Assembly (NCBI GenBank): GCA_005789925.1
Contig: SXWG01000155.1
Coordinates: 1 to 11,058 of the forward strand
Reading direction: 5' to 3'
DNA length: 11,058 bases
Source of the DNA: Actinomycetota bacterium
GTDB lineage: Bacteria; Actinomycetota; Acidimicrobiia; Acidimicrobiales; Ilumatobacteraceae
Shown: positions 1 to 7,101 of the stretch, in pieces
Layout of the letters: each line of letters begins with the position of its first letter
How positions within the stretch are numbered: position 1 is the first letter of the stretch
Made by a program: the position numbers and the translations under genes
Notes under the pieces: model-generated
The model's database searches: none
What the model saw: the letters and a program-made list of their open reading frames with translations, nothing else
Told to the model about the DNA's origin: nothing

Positions 1-525
1 CTTGTCGCGCTGTATGCCGAAGGATGTGCGGACCCGAGCGCTGCGGAGATTGCACAACGTGCAGGGGTGTCAGAGCGGTCGCTCTTTCGCCACTTCGACG
101 ACATCGATGATCTCTGCCACACGGCATTCGAGGTGCAGTGGGCCCGGCTCGCCGAACGCAGCATGGTGTCGATGCCGAAGATAGCCCCCACGCAAAAGCG
201 GGTTCGAAAGGTCGTCTCGCGTCGAGTGCAGTTGTACGTCGACATGATGAATGTCATGCGCATCACCCGTATGCACGCTGTCCGGAATGCGACTGTCGCA
301 TCTCACATTCGTACCTCGCGCACAGAACTTCGTCGCCAACACGAACGCCTCTTCGAGCAGGAATTGAGAGCAATGTCCGCCGAGGCAGCCCACGCAGCAA
401 AGACGAGCATCGAGGCGCTGTTGTCATTCGAACACGTCGAGCAACTCCGCATCGACCAAGGAATGTCGGCAGCACGCATCGAACAGATATTGACTGCGGC
501 ACTTCTCCATCAACTACGACCATGA
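1..525 (+). CDS. TetR-family transcriptional regulator (5' end missing)
   Basis: This is the C-terminal 174 residues of a TetR/AcrR-type repressor; the frame is open from base 1, so the start lies outside the window and probably only 10-20 residues are missing. The visible N-terminus is the TetR DNA-binding domain: an ALYAEG helix, then SAAEIAQRAGVSERSLFRHF (about visible residues 13-32), which is the helix-turn-helix with the usual F-R-H-F ending, then DDIDDL. The remaining ~140 residues are helical and variable, as expected for the ligand-binding and dimerisation domain, and name no ligand. The dehalogenase gene starts 25 bp downstream on the same strand, so the regulator may be co-transcribed with it and control it. 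TetR repressors beside dehalogenase genes are known (DhaR with DhaA in Rhodococcus). The family call is firm; the target is inference. Confidence 0.9.
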   Translation, partial: LVALYAEGCADPSAAEIAQRAGVSERSLFRHFDDIDDLCHTAFEVQWARLAERSMVSMPKIAPTQKRVRKVVSRRVQLYVDMMNVMRITRMHAVRNATVASHIRTSRTELRRQHERLFEQELRAMSAEAAHAAKTSIEALLSFEHVEQLRIDQGMSAARIEQILTAALLHQLRP

Positions 526-550
526 TCCGTCGTTCTTCGAAAGGGACACG

Positions 551-1462
551 ATGAAATACGTCCGCACACCAGACGAGCGTTTCGCCAACCTTCCCGGCTA
601 CCCCTACGAACCTCATTACGCCGACATCGCCGACACCGAAGGCGGGCGACTTCGCATGCATTATCTCGACGAGGGACCACGCGATGCTGCACCTGTGCTA
701 CTTCTCCACGGTGAGCCTTCCTGGAGCTACCTCTATCGAAAGATGATTCCGATTCTCATCGATGCCGGACATCGCGTGATCGCACCCGACCTCATCGGTT
801 TCGGCAAGTCGGACAAACCCCTCGAGGTCACCGACTACTCATACGCTCGTCATGTCACATGGACAAGCGAACTGATTTTCGACGTGCTCGACCTCGATCA
901 CATGACGTTTTTTGGCCAGGACTGGGGTGGACTCATCGGGCTTCGCCTTGTCGCCGCCAGGCCCGAGAGATTCGATCGTGTCGTCACTGGCAACACTGGT
1001 CTGCCTCGTGGTGACGGCAAAGCCACCGAGGCATTTCTCGCATGGCAGAAATTCTCCCGTGAGTCGCCCAAATTCGACATCGGCGCACTCGTGAATGGAG
1101 GGTCGCTTCAGCGTCTGTCGGACGGGGAAATCGCCGCGTACGACGCGCCCTTCCCCGACGACACGTACAAATCTGGCGCTCGAATCTTTCCGTCATTCGT
1201 CCCGGTCGACGAGACCTTCCCTGAAGTCACCGAAAACAGAGCAGCATGGGAAGTGTTACGAACGTTCACCAAGCCATGGCTTTGCACGTTCAGCGACAAA
1301 GACCCCATCACTGCAGGCGGCGATGCCCTCTTCCTTCGCGAAGTTCCCGGAACTGCTGGTCAACCACATGTCACCATCAGTGACGCCGGGCATTTCCTAC
1401 AGGAGAACAAAGGTGAAGAGCTCGCTCATGTCATCGTCAATTTCATAGCGAGTACCCGATGA
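551..1462 (+). CDS. Haloalkane dehalogenase, family I (DhlA/DhmA-like)
   Basis: This 303-residue alpha/beta-hydrolase is predicted to hydrolyse carbon-halogen bonds of haloalkanes to an alcohol plus halide in the cytoplasm. Visible residues are: oxyanion-hole motif HGEP (53-56); nucleophile elbow GQDWGG with D124 and halide-binding W125; acid D251 in SDKDP; base H281 in DAGHF. The cap domain carries FLAW (162-165), which lines up with the FTAW segment of DhlA, making W165 the second halide-binding tryptophan. An acid after strand 7 and a Trp-Trp halide pair mark subfamily I. Length and the opening MKYVRTPDERF resemble the mycobacterial Rv2296-type enzymes as I remember them. The ATG is preceded by AAGGGA (541-546). 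The gene ends in an ATGA overlap with the next frame, suggesting translational coupling. The actual substrate cannot be read from sequence; some family members act on natural halogenated compounds or have none known. Confidence 0.92.
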   Translation: MKYVRTPDERFANLPGYPYEPHYADIADTEGGRLRMHYLDEGPRDAAPVLLLHGEPSWSYLYRKMIPILIDAGHRVIAPDLIGFGKSDKPLEVTDYSYARHVTWTSELIFDVLDLDHMTFFGQDWGGLIGLRLVAARPERFDRVVTGNTGLPRGDGKATEAFLAWQKFSRESPKFDIGALVNGGSLQRLSDGEIAAYDAPFPDDTYKSGARIFPSFVPVDETFPEVTENRAAWEVLRTFTKPWLCTFSDKDPITAGGDALFLREVPGTAGQPHVTISDAGHFLQENKGEELAHVIVNFIASTR

Positions 1463-1509
1463 CCAATTGGGTCGAACTCACCGCTCGGGCTTCTTTCGCC
1501 TAGCATCGG
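1459..1509 (+). other. In-frame 5' segment interrupted by an amber codon
   Basis: An ATG at 1459 overlaps the dehalogenase stop codon (ATGA) and opens a frame encoding MTNWVELTARASFA, which then meets TAG at 1501-1503. The same frame continues as HRLVGWIYWDP into the SCO6745-like protein. Family members normally begin with about 20-25 residues of helix before the equivalent of the IYW-P segment, often containing an Ala-Arg pair at a similar distance. The pre-stop peptide therefore looks like the true N-terminus of the next gene, split by a nonsense codon. The ATGA overlap is also the usual arrangement for a coupled downstream gene. A sequencing or assembly error, a recent nonsense mutation, or restart at TTG 1510 would all produce this picture. 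Confidence 0.6.
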
Positions 1510-2334
1510 TTGGTCGGCTGGATCTACTGGGACCCGCATGCAATCGCCAACTACACCGCACTCGGAGTGCCCGAAGGTCGTGGCTATTACATCGCAAGTC
1601 GATGCGCACCGTTAGGCCCTGCAGGAAACGACGTCGTCGCTGCTGCGTGCTATTCAATTCATCCGTTGTTCGTTGCATTCTCCTTGGATCAAGCGCGGCA
1701 ACACACCCCATTTGAAGATGTGTACGAAGCGCGAAATGAATCAGTCGTCCGCGGACTTCGCGAGTATGCCCCCGACATCTGCGACGCTCTTGCATCTCTT
1801 GCCACGCGACTGTGGTCAGCCGCCGACTCGCTTCCACTTTCGGCCCGACCGTTGTACGCCGCGCATCTTCACTGGTCACGACATGAGGACGACCCCTTGT
1901 TGTCGGCATGGCTGGCGGTGAACTGCATCCGCGAATGGCGCGGAGACACGCATTGGGCTGTTCTCGCTGCTGAAGGCATCGGTGGCGTCGAAGCCGGTCT
2001 CTTGCACGACGCATATCTCGGATACCCAGGCGATTGGATCCCTCGCAGCCGTGGCGCCGATGACACCGCGCTCGTCGCCGCTTGGTCGAATCTCACGTCC
2101 CGCGGGTTGGCCGACAATCAGCGCGTCAACGACGCCGGAATCGCGTTCCGTGAACATCTCGAGCAGCGCACGAATGAACTGGCATCACACGCGTGGCGCC
2201 ATCTGGGCGAAGACGACACATTGCGATTCGTGTCGCTCATCGAGCCGATCGGAGAACGTTTCATTGAGCGAATCAACGCCACGGCCGGACCAGAGTGGAT
2301 GCCCGCAGCGCGCGAGCGACGGCCACGCAACTGA
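1510..2334 (+). CDS. SCO6745/SalK-like helical protein, possibly interrupted at its N-terminus
   Basis: The open part gives 274 residues from TTG at 1510. It resembles the actinobacterial SCO6745 family (winged-helix-like all-alpha proteins of unknown function). The shared features are a Y-x-A-x-R-x-APLGPAG segment near residues 27-39, HPLFVAF near 51-57, CIREWRGDTHWAVLAAEGIGG (about 138-158), the block containing GYPGDWIPRSRG, and C-terminal LASHAWRHLGED. Family members usually carry about 20 more N-terminal residues. These are present in frame upstream but separated by a TAG at 1501, so 1510 may be a restart site or merely where the intact remnant begins. No Shine-Dalgarno sequence precedes the TTG. 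The gene is placed as third cistron after the TetR regulator and dehalogenase. The ligand and role are unknown. Family assignment is from memory and moderately firm; the start and functional state are uncertain. Confidence 0.7.
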   Translation: MVGWIYWDPHAIANYTALGVPEGRGYYIASRCAPLGPAGNDVVAAACYSIHPLFVAFSLDQARQHTPFEDVYEARNESVVRGLREYAPDICDALASLATRLWSAADSLPLSARPLYAAHLHWSRHEDDPLLSAWLAVNCIREWRGDTHWAVLAAEGIGGVEAGLLHDAYLGYPGDWIPRSRGADDTALVAAWSNLTSRGLADNQRVNDAGIAFREHLEQRTNELASHAWRHLGEDDTLRFVSLIEPIGERFIERINATAGPEWMPAARERRPRN

Positions 2335-2360
2335 CTGTTGCCCGAGTTACCCGCAAATGC

Positions 2361-3467
2361 TCACGGACGGAACAACTCGCGCGTCGCTCCCAAGCGTGCG
2401 ACGAATTCTTCGTCGACGATCACACCTAGACCTGGCGTTTGTGGCACGTCGAGCGAGGAGTCGCGCAAGACCCACGGCTCAGTGATGTCTCGATCGAAGT
2501 AACGAGCGCTGGCTGAGATGTCACCTGGCAGGGTGAAATTCGGAAGCGAGGCAAGTGCGACATTGGCGGCACGACCGACCCCGGTTTCGAGCATTCCCCC
2601 ACACCACACCGGCACACCACGGTCAGCGCAGAGGTCATGGATGTCGCGCGATGCGAGCAGTCCACCCACTCGACCCACTTTGACGTTGACCACCGAACAT
2701 GCAGCCAACTCAAGTGCAGTTTGTGTCGCACCGACCGACACGATCGACTCGTCCAAACACACAGGAGTCGAGACTTTTCGGGCCATCGCAGCGTGAGTCA
2801 ACAGGTCATCTGGCTCGAATGGTTGCTCGATGAGAAGAAGGTTGAACTCATCAAGTTTGGCAAGATGATTGATGTCGTCTGCGGTGTATGCGGCGTTTGC
2901 ATCGACTTGCAACATGACCGCGTCACCCACGGCCTCCCTCACGCGGCGTACCGGTTCCACATCGAAGCCCGGCTCGATTTTCAACTTGAGTCGGGCGTAC
3001 CCATCTGCGACGTAACTCTGAGACACGGTCACAAGGTCGTCGATTGTCGGAGTGATCCCGATGGACACTCCGACAGGCACCGTCGAACGAGTGCCTCCGA
3101 GATAACTGTTCAACGACACGCCCTCCGCGCGAAGTTGTGCGTCGAGCAGCGCCATCTCGAATGCCGCTTTTGCTCCTTTGTTCCCCACGACATTTGCCAC
3201 GACACCTGCAAAGGCTTCGGCTGTGAGTGGTCCGTGTGCGAACACCATCGGAATGAGCCACCTGACCAACACCTCATAGGCAGCATCGGTGTATTCCTCG
3301 TTGTAGAAGGGATCCACACCGACCACGCACTCACCCCAGCCCACAGAGTCATCGGTGGCGACCCGCACGAGAATCACGTCGCGATGGTTCTGCGTGCCAA
3401 AAGACGTGCGAAACGGACGGACAAGCGGCAACTCGAAGCGCAAGAGCTCAACGACTTCGATCTTCAT
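2361..3467 (-). CDS. menC: MenC-type enolase-superfamily enzyme (N-succinylamino acid racemase / o-succinylbenzoate synthase)
   Basis: This 368-residue protein belongs to the NSAR/OSBS subgroup, whose members racemise N-acyl amino acids and/or make o-succinylbenzoate for menaquinone. With the ATG at 3467 the numbering matches Amycolatopsis NSAR. The acid/base pair is K161-x-K163 and K263; the Mg ligands are D189, E214 and D239. A capping domain beginning MKIEVVELLRFELPLVRPF precedes the barrel, and GGMLETGVGRAANVALASLP lies near 290-309. R266 follows K263 (KVGR), an arginine I recall being linked to racemase activity in this subfamily. A GTG three bases upstream (3470) would add one residue; the ATG fits family N-termini better and shares its A with the upstream TGA. 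The symbol follows family naming. Because a COG3375-like GNAT gene overlaps it and no menaquinone gene is visible, racemase function is favoured by inference; OSBS activity is not excluded. Confidence 0.88.
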   Translation of the reverse strand: MKIEVVELLRFELPLVRPFRTSFGTQNHRDVILVRVATDDSVGWGECVVGVDPFYNEEYTDAAYEVLVRWLIPMVFAHGPLTAEAFAGVVANVVGNKGAKAAFEMALLDAQLRAEGVSLNSYLGGTRSTVPVGVSIGITPTIDDLVTVSQSYVADGYARLKLKIEPGFDVEPVRRVREAVGDAVMLQVDANAAYTADDINHLAKLDEFNLLLIEQPFEPDDLLTHAAMARKVSTPVCLDESIVSVGATQTALELAACSVVNVKVGRVGGLLASRDIHDLCADRGVPVWCGGMLETGVGRAANVALASLPNFTLPGDISASARYFDRDITEPWVLRDSSLDVPQTPGLGVIVDEEFVARLGATRELFRP

Positions 3468-4222
3468 CACTGTGAACCTTTCACGACATAGCCCTGCGGA
3501 CCGAATCCGGCGATGTTTCCCCCGCGGTCAAACAGTTCTCGAAGCCGCGAGCCCACGTGCAGGCGAGCCGATCGCGCTGCATCGGCATCGACTCGTCGCA
3601 GCTGGTGATAATCGTTCGGAACCTCAATGGCTTCGTCGGTGCCACCTGGAAGGCACTCCACTTGGTCGGTGATCTCGCGTTCGAGCATCCAGCGCACCTT
3701 GAATCGGTCGGTGCGGTCACCGGCGTTGAAATTGTCCGCACGACTGCCGTAGCAGTGCTCAATGAAATCAATGACCTCGGCTCCCAGATGAATGAGGTTG
3801 AACCGAGCATGGGTGCGCAACATCGGATCGAATGTCCAACGCATCTCACTCACACCGATGGACAAGCATTCCGATCGCTGTGCCATCTTCAAAGCAAAAC
3901 CCACATGCTCGGCTCTGTGCGCAGCCAGCACGCCGACTTGATGAGAGTGCACATACGAGTGGCCTGAGCTCAATGCCGGAAAACCGAGTGCGAAACCAAT
4001 GGCTCTACCGTCGCGATCGGCGACAAGTGCAGGCGTGCCAGCCATCGCGACGGCGCGAAGCAAGTTCGTCGGGACCATGACTCCACTTCCCCAGATCTCG
4101 TCACAGAGCCGTGTCACCACTTCAGCATCGTCGGCGTCGATGATTCGACGAATGGTCACCCGCGCTCGTGCGGCTGCTGAAGTCGCGTCTTCGCGCGACG
4201 ATGTCACCCAGGGTGAAGTCAC
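3467..4222 (-). CDS. GNAT-family N-acyltransferase, COG3375-like
   Basis: About 251 residues. The GNAT domain begins at VTIRRIIDADDAEVV (about residue 22). It includes a SHQVGVLAAHR strand-loop (93-103), the acyl-CoA pyrophosphate-loop equivalent HRAEHVGFAL, and the highly characteristic EMRWTFDPMLRTHARFNL block (126-143), followed by GAEV and DRFKVRWML (172-180). That block typifies COG3375 proteins, which in Geobacillus and relatives accompany N-succinylamino acid racemase and succinylate D-amino acids. Here the stop codon shares one base with the racemase start, so the two are translationally coupled. The start is uncertain: GTG 4222 lies 10 nt after the upstream stop, GTG 4207 and GTG 4159 are alternatives, and no strong ribosome site is seen. 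Longer readings run into the transporter gene in another frame and are unlikely. The exact acyl donor is unknown. Confidence 0.82.
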   Translation of the reverse strand: MTSPWVTSSREDATSAAARARVTIRRIIDADDAEVVTRLCDEIWGSGVMVPTNLLRAVAMAGTPALVADRDGRAIGFALGFPALSSGHSYVHSHQVGVLAAHRAEHVGFALKMAQRSECLSIGVSEMRWTFDPMLRTHARFNLIHLGAEVIDFIEHCYGSRADNFNAGDRTDRFKVRWMLEREITDQVECLPGGTDEAIEVPNDYHQLRRVDADAARSARLHVGSRLRELFDRGGNIAGFGPQGYVVKGSQ

Positions 4223-4232
4223 CCCAGTGAGG

Positions 4233-7100
4233 CTATTGGCCAGATCCGCTGCGCTGGATGGCGCGCTCGTCGGTGCCGAGGTAGCTGGCGATGACACGTG
4301 AGTTGTTGCGCACCTCTGCAGGCGTGCCCTCAGCGATGACGAGCCCAGTCTCGAGACAGTACATACGGTCACTCACGCTCATGACGAGCGGCATGTCGTG
4401 CTCGATGATCATGACGCTCGCCCCCAGTTCCTTGCTGATGCGACGAATGAGCGGGCCAAAGGCTTCTGTCTCTTTCTGAGCGACACCACCTGTCGGCTCG
4501 TCGAGCAGGATCAACTTCGGGCTCATCGCCAACAAACAGCCGAATTCGACGATGCGACGTGTTCCGGTCGAGAGATTCGACGCATGTTGGTCGGCATATC
4601 GACCGAGCCCTAGAAAGTCGATGATTTCTGCCGCTTCAGCATTGTGCCTGCGCTCGATACCGCGATACGGCGGAATGTTCAGCAGCGCTGGGAAATACGG
4701 CGTCCGCTCCTGGGCTTCGAGAGCGACCAGAATCGTCTCGCGCACAGTGAGGTCGGGATACAGGCGTGCCGCTTGATAGCCGCGCCCGAGGGTCCGTCCG
4801 TGCCGTTTGTGCGTCGGTAGGTGCGCGATTTCTGATCCGAATGCCTCGATGGACCCGCCGCTCATCTTCACGAGGCCAGACACCGCATTCATGAACGTCG
4901 ACTTACCGGCGCCGTTCGCACCGATTAGTCCGACGATCTCGTTCGGGCCGACCGTCACCGAGACGCCACCGACAGCGTTGATGCCACCGAACGTGACACG
5001 AACGTCGTTGGCCACCAACAACGGCACCCCAGGTGTGATGTCGATCGCCTCGCGATGTGGAAGTGAACGTGCTGATGCGGCGACTCGTTCACGTTCTGGG
5101 GCGGGATACCGACGTCCAGCCCAACCAACAATCGCGTCACGCAGCTGGTAGCCCAGCTGCATGAACCCACCTGGGAAGTACATGACGAGGATGAGCAGAC
5201 CGATGGACGACGTGAGCAAATCGATTGTGTCGTTGTTGTTGAACGCACGCGGCAATGCTTCGGTCCACAATGCCCCGAGAATCGGGCCACCCACAGTGCC
5301 GAGGCCTCCGATGACGGATGTAGCCATAAGGGTGATCGACTTCTCGGCGGAGAACACCAACTCAGGCTGAACGCTCGACACCGACGTCATGTAAACGGCT
5401 CCACCAAGACCAGCAATTCCACCCGCGGTCGCGAATGCAATCAATTTCATGCGCGTCGGCGAGACCGTCGTCGTCGAAGCCATGTCTTCGTTCTCACGCA
5501 CTGCGATGATGTTTCGACCGATTCCCGTCTTGCGAAGATGCGCAACGACGACGCACGCAAGTGCGAGAACAGCAAGAGCGACGTAATAGAACTGTCGCTT
5601 CTCCACCAGGTCAAGCCCGAACAGGTTGAGTTGTGATTGCAAGTCCGGCACTTGGATGGTCGGGGTCGCTGGGCTGCCGTCGATGAAGAAGTCCTTCTGC
5701 AACAACCAATATCCCGTCGTCACAGCGAAGCCCAGTGTCACGACGGTGAGCATCAATCCCTGGACGCGCAGTGCCGGCAAACCGACAATGACGGAGAAGA
5801 CAACCGAGACCAACACACCGATGAGAACAGCCGGAACCCAATGGAGGTTCACGGACGCATCAGTGAAAGGAATCGGATGGCCGAGCATCAAGCCGACCAT
5901 GGTCAGACCACCGATTCCGGCAAAAGCGGCTTGTCCGAGCGACAGCAAACCACCCCATCCGGTGAGAAGCGACAGAGACAACGACATCAATGCGACTGCC
6001 AACACCTGTGTCGTGGCACTCACGAACGATGTCTTTGTGAAGAGCGGAATGACAGCGAGGAAGGCAAAAATGAGTGTGTACCCAAGAAGTGGCAGACGAC
6101 GAATCCACCAGATTGAACGCAGGTGTTCCGGCACTTCGGAAGGACGTGTCGCGAGAGTCCACTTGCTTTCCGTGCGCGACAGCGCACCGAAACCCCACCT
6201 CTTCGGCATGAGAACGAGAAGCAGCGCAGCAAGAAGCAGAACGGCGATGAATCCGTTGGGGTTCAGCGAGTTCAGCTTGATCACTGATGAGACGACACCG
6301 ATGATCCCCGACGCAATGATCACGCGGACATACGAGCGGAATTTCCCGAACACGCACGCAGCCAACACTTGGAACAAAAGAACCCCAGAGAGGCTGCCGA
6401 GACTCACAATTCCATCGACTGACGTGTTGCTCGCAGGGATGTACAACACGGTTCCGACCGTCGCCAAGAAGCCAGTGATGGTCCACGTGATTGTCGACGC
6501 AAGCTTCGGACTCATTCCGTAAAGTCGCGCCGTGGCCGAGTTGTCAGTGGTGGCGGCCAACAACAGACCAAGGCGAGTGCGGTTCAAGACCAGCCACAAC
6601 ATTGCCAACAGAATCGGCACGACGATGAGAACCGCGATGTCGGCGGCGCGAAGGCGGATGTCGGCGTTCACGTCCCATGCACCTGTCGACGGGACTGGAA
6701 AATCTTTGAGCACCTGGAATCGCGGCATCTCGACGGCGAACAACTGAAACAACTGCCCGATACCGATGGTCGCGATGAAAAGCACCAACCGCGGAGCCCT
6801 GAAGATTCTCCGAATCAAGAGAAATTCTGTCGCGAGACCGCAGATTGCACCCGACAAGAGCGTGAGAGCCAATGATAACCAATACGGAACGCCGTACATG
6901 GCGCCGGTGACCGCCATCACGACGCCGTTGAATGCTCCGATCGCCAAATGAGCGAAGTTGATGACACCCGTGACGCGGTACATGAGCACCAAGCCGATCG
7001 CGAATAATGCGATTTGCAAACCGTCGACTGCTCCGATGACGAAGTTTGCCGGAAGGATGTACCACTCCGTCCCAGGGATGAGGAATTCCAGTGCGAGCAT
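4233..7100 (-). CDS. Branched-chain-type ABC transporter, LivH-LivM-LivG triple fusion
   Basis: One 955-residue polypeptide carries three normally separate subunits of a Liv-type importer. Residues 1-300 are a LivH-like permease (GVINFAHLAIGAFNG at 45-59). Residues ~330-655 are a LivM-like permease (LLSLGQAAFAGIGG at 385-398, then further helices to about 648). Residues ~693-945 are a LivG-like ATPase with Walker A GANGAGKST (727-735), Q-loop Q776, signature LSTGT (843-847), Walker B LILLDE with E868, and switch H901. Linkers of ~30-40 polar residues join the domains. ATG 7100 was chosen because GGAGG sits five bases upstream at 7106-7110; a longer in-frame start at 7148 lies inside the preceding gene and has no such site. 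The gap to the preceding stop is one base. The likely substrate class is amino acids or similar small hydrophilic ligands, but LivHMG paralogues also move urea, amides and aromatic acids. Confidence 0.92.
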   Translation of the reverse strand: MLALEFLIPGTEWYILPANFVIGAVDGLQIALFAIGLVLMYRVTGVINFAHLAIGAFNGVVMAVTGAMYGVPYWLSLALTLLSGAICGLATEFLLIRRIFRAPRLVLFIATIGIGQLFQLFAVEMPRFQVLKDFPVPSTGAWDVNADIRLRAADIAVLIVVPILLAMLWLVLNRTRLGLLLAATTDNSATARLYGMSPKLASTITWTITGFLATVGTVLYIPASNTSVDGIVSLGSLSGVLLFQVLAACVFGKFRSYVRVIIASGIIGVVSSVIKLNSLNPNGFIAVLLLAALLLVLMPKRWGFGALSRTESKWTLATRPSEVPEHLRSIWWIRRLPLLGYTLIFAFLAVIPLFTKTSFVSATTQVLAVALMSLSLSLLTGWGGLLSLGQAAFAGIGGLTMVGLMLGHPIPFTDASVNLHWVPAVLIGVLVSVVFSVIVGLPALRVQGLMLTVVTLGFAVTTGYWLLQKDFFIDGSPATPTIQVPDLQSQLNLFGLDLVEKRQFYYVALAVLALACVVVAHLRKTGIGRNIIAVRENEDMASTTTVSPTRMKLIAFATAGGIAGLGGAVYMTSVSSVQPELVFSAEKSITLMATSVIGGLGTVGGPILGALWTEALPRAFNNNDTIDLLTSSIGLLILVMYFPGGFMQLGYQLRDAIVGWAGRRYPAPERERVAASARSLPHREAIDITPGVPLLVANDVRVTFGGINAVGGVSVTVGPNEIVGLIGANGAGKSTFMNAVSGLVKMSGGSIEAFGSEIAHLPTHKRHGRTLGRGYQAARLYPDLTVRETILVALEAQERTPYFPALLNIPPYRGIERRHNAEAAEIIDFLGLGRYADQHASNLSTGTRRIVEFGCLLAMSPKLILLDEPTGGVAQKETEAFGPLIRRISKELGASVMIIEHDMPLVMSVSDRMYCLETGLVIAEGTPAEVRNNSRVIASYLGTDERAIQRSGSGQ

Positions 7101-7101
7101 G

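Noticed and set aside
2327..2341. Five-base-pair hairpin GCAAC-TGACT-GTTGC at the convergent gene junction
   Set aside because: The stem is short, overlaps a stop codon and has no T-tract on either side, so it is not supported as a terminator. The 26-bp spacer 2335-2360 shows nothing else.
2637..3491. Long plus-strand reading frame (284 aa) opposite the racemase gene
   Set aside because: It is antisense to a protein with all enolase-superfamily catalytic residues, and its translation, rich in His, Arg and Cys, resembles no family; it is a shadow frame.
4223..4372. Longer N-terminus for the GNAT protein reaching to 4372
   Set aside because: The extra residues are Ser/Ala/Thr-rich out-of-frame translation of the LivG C-terminus and do not belong to the GNAT fold.
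5626..6522. Long plus-strand reading frame (298 aa) opposite the LivH-LivM region
   Set aside because: It is antisense to clear membrane-domain coding sequence and has a low-complexity Thr/Pro/Arg-rich translation; shadow frame.
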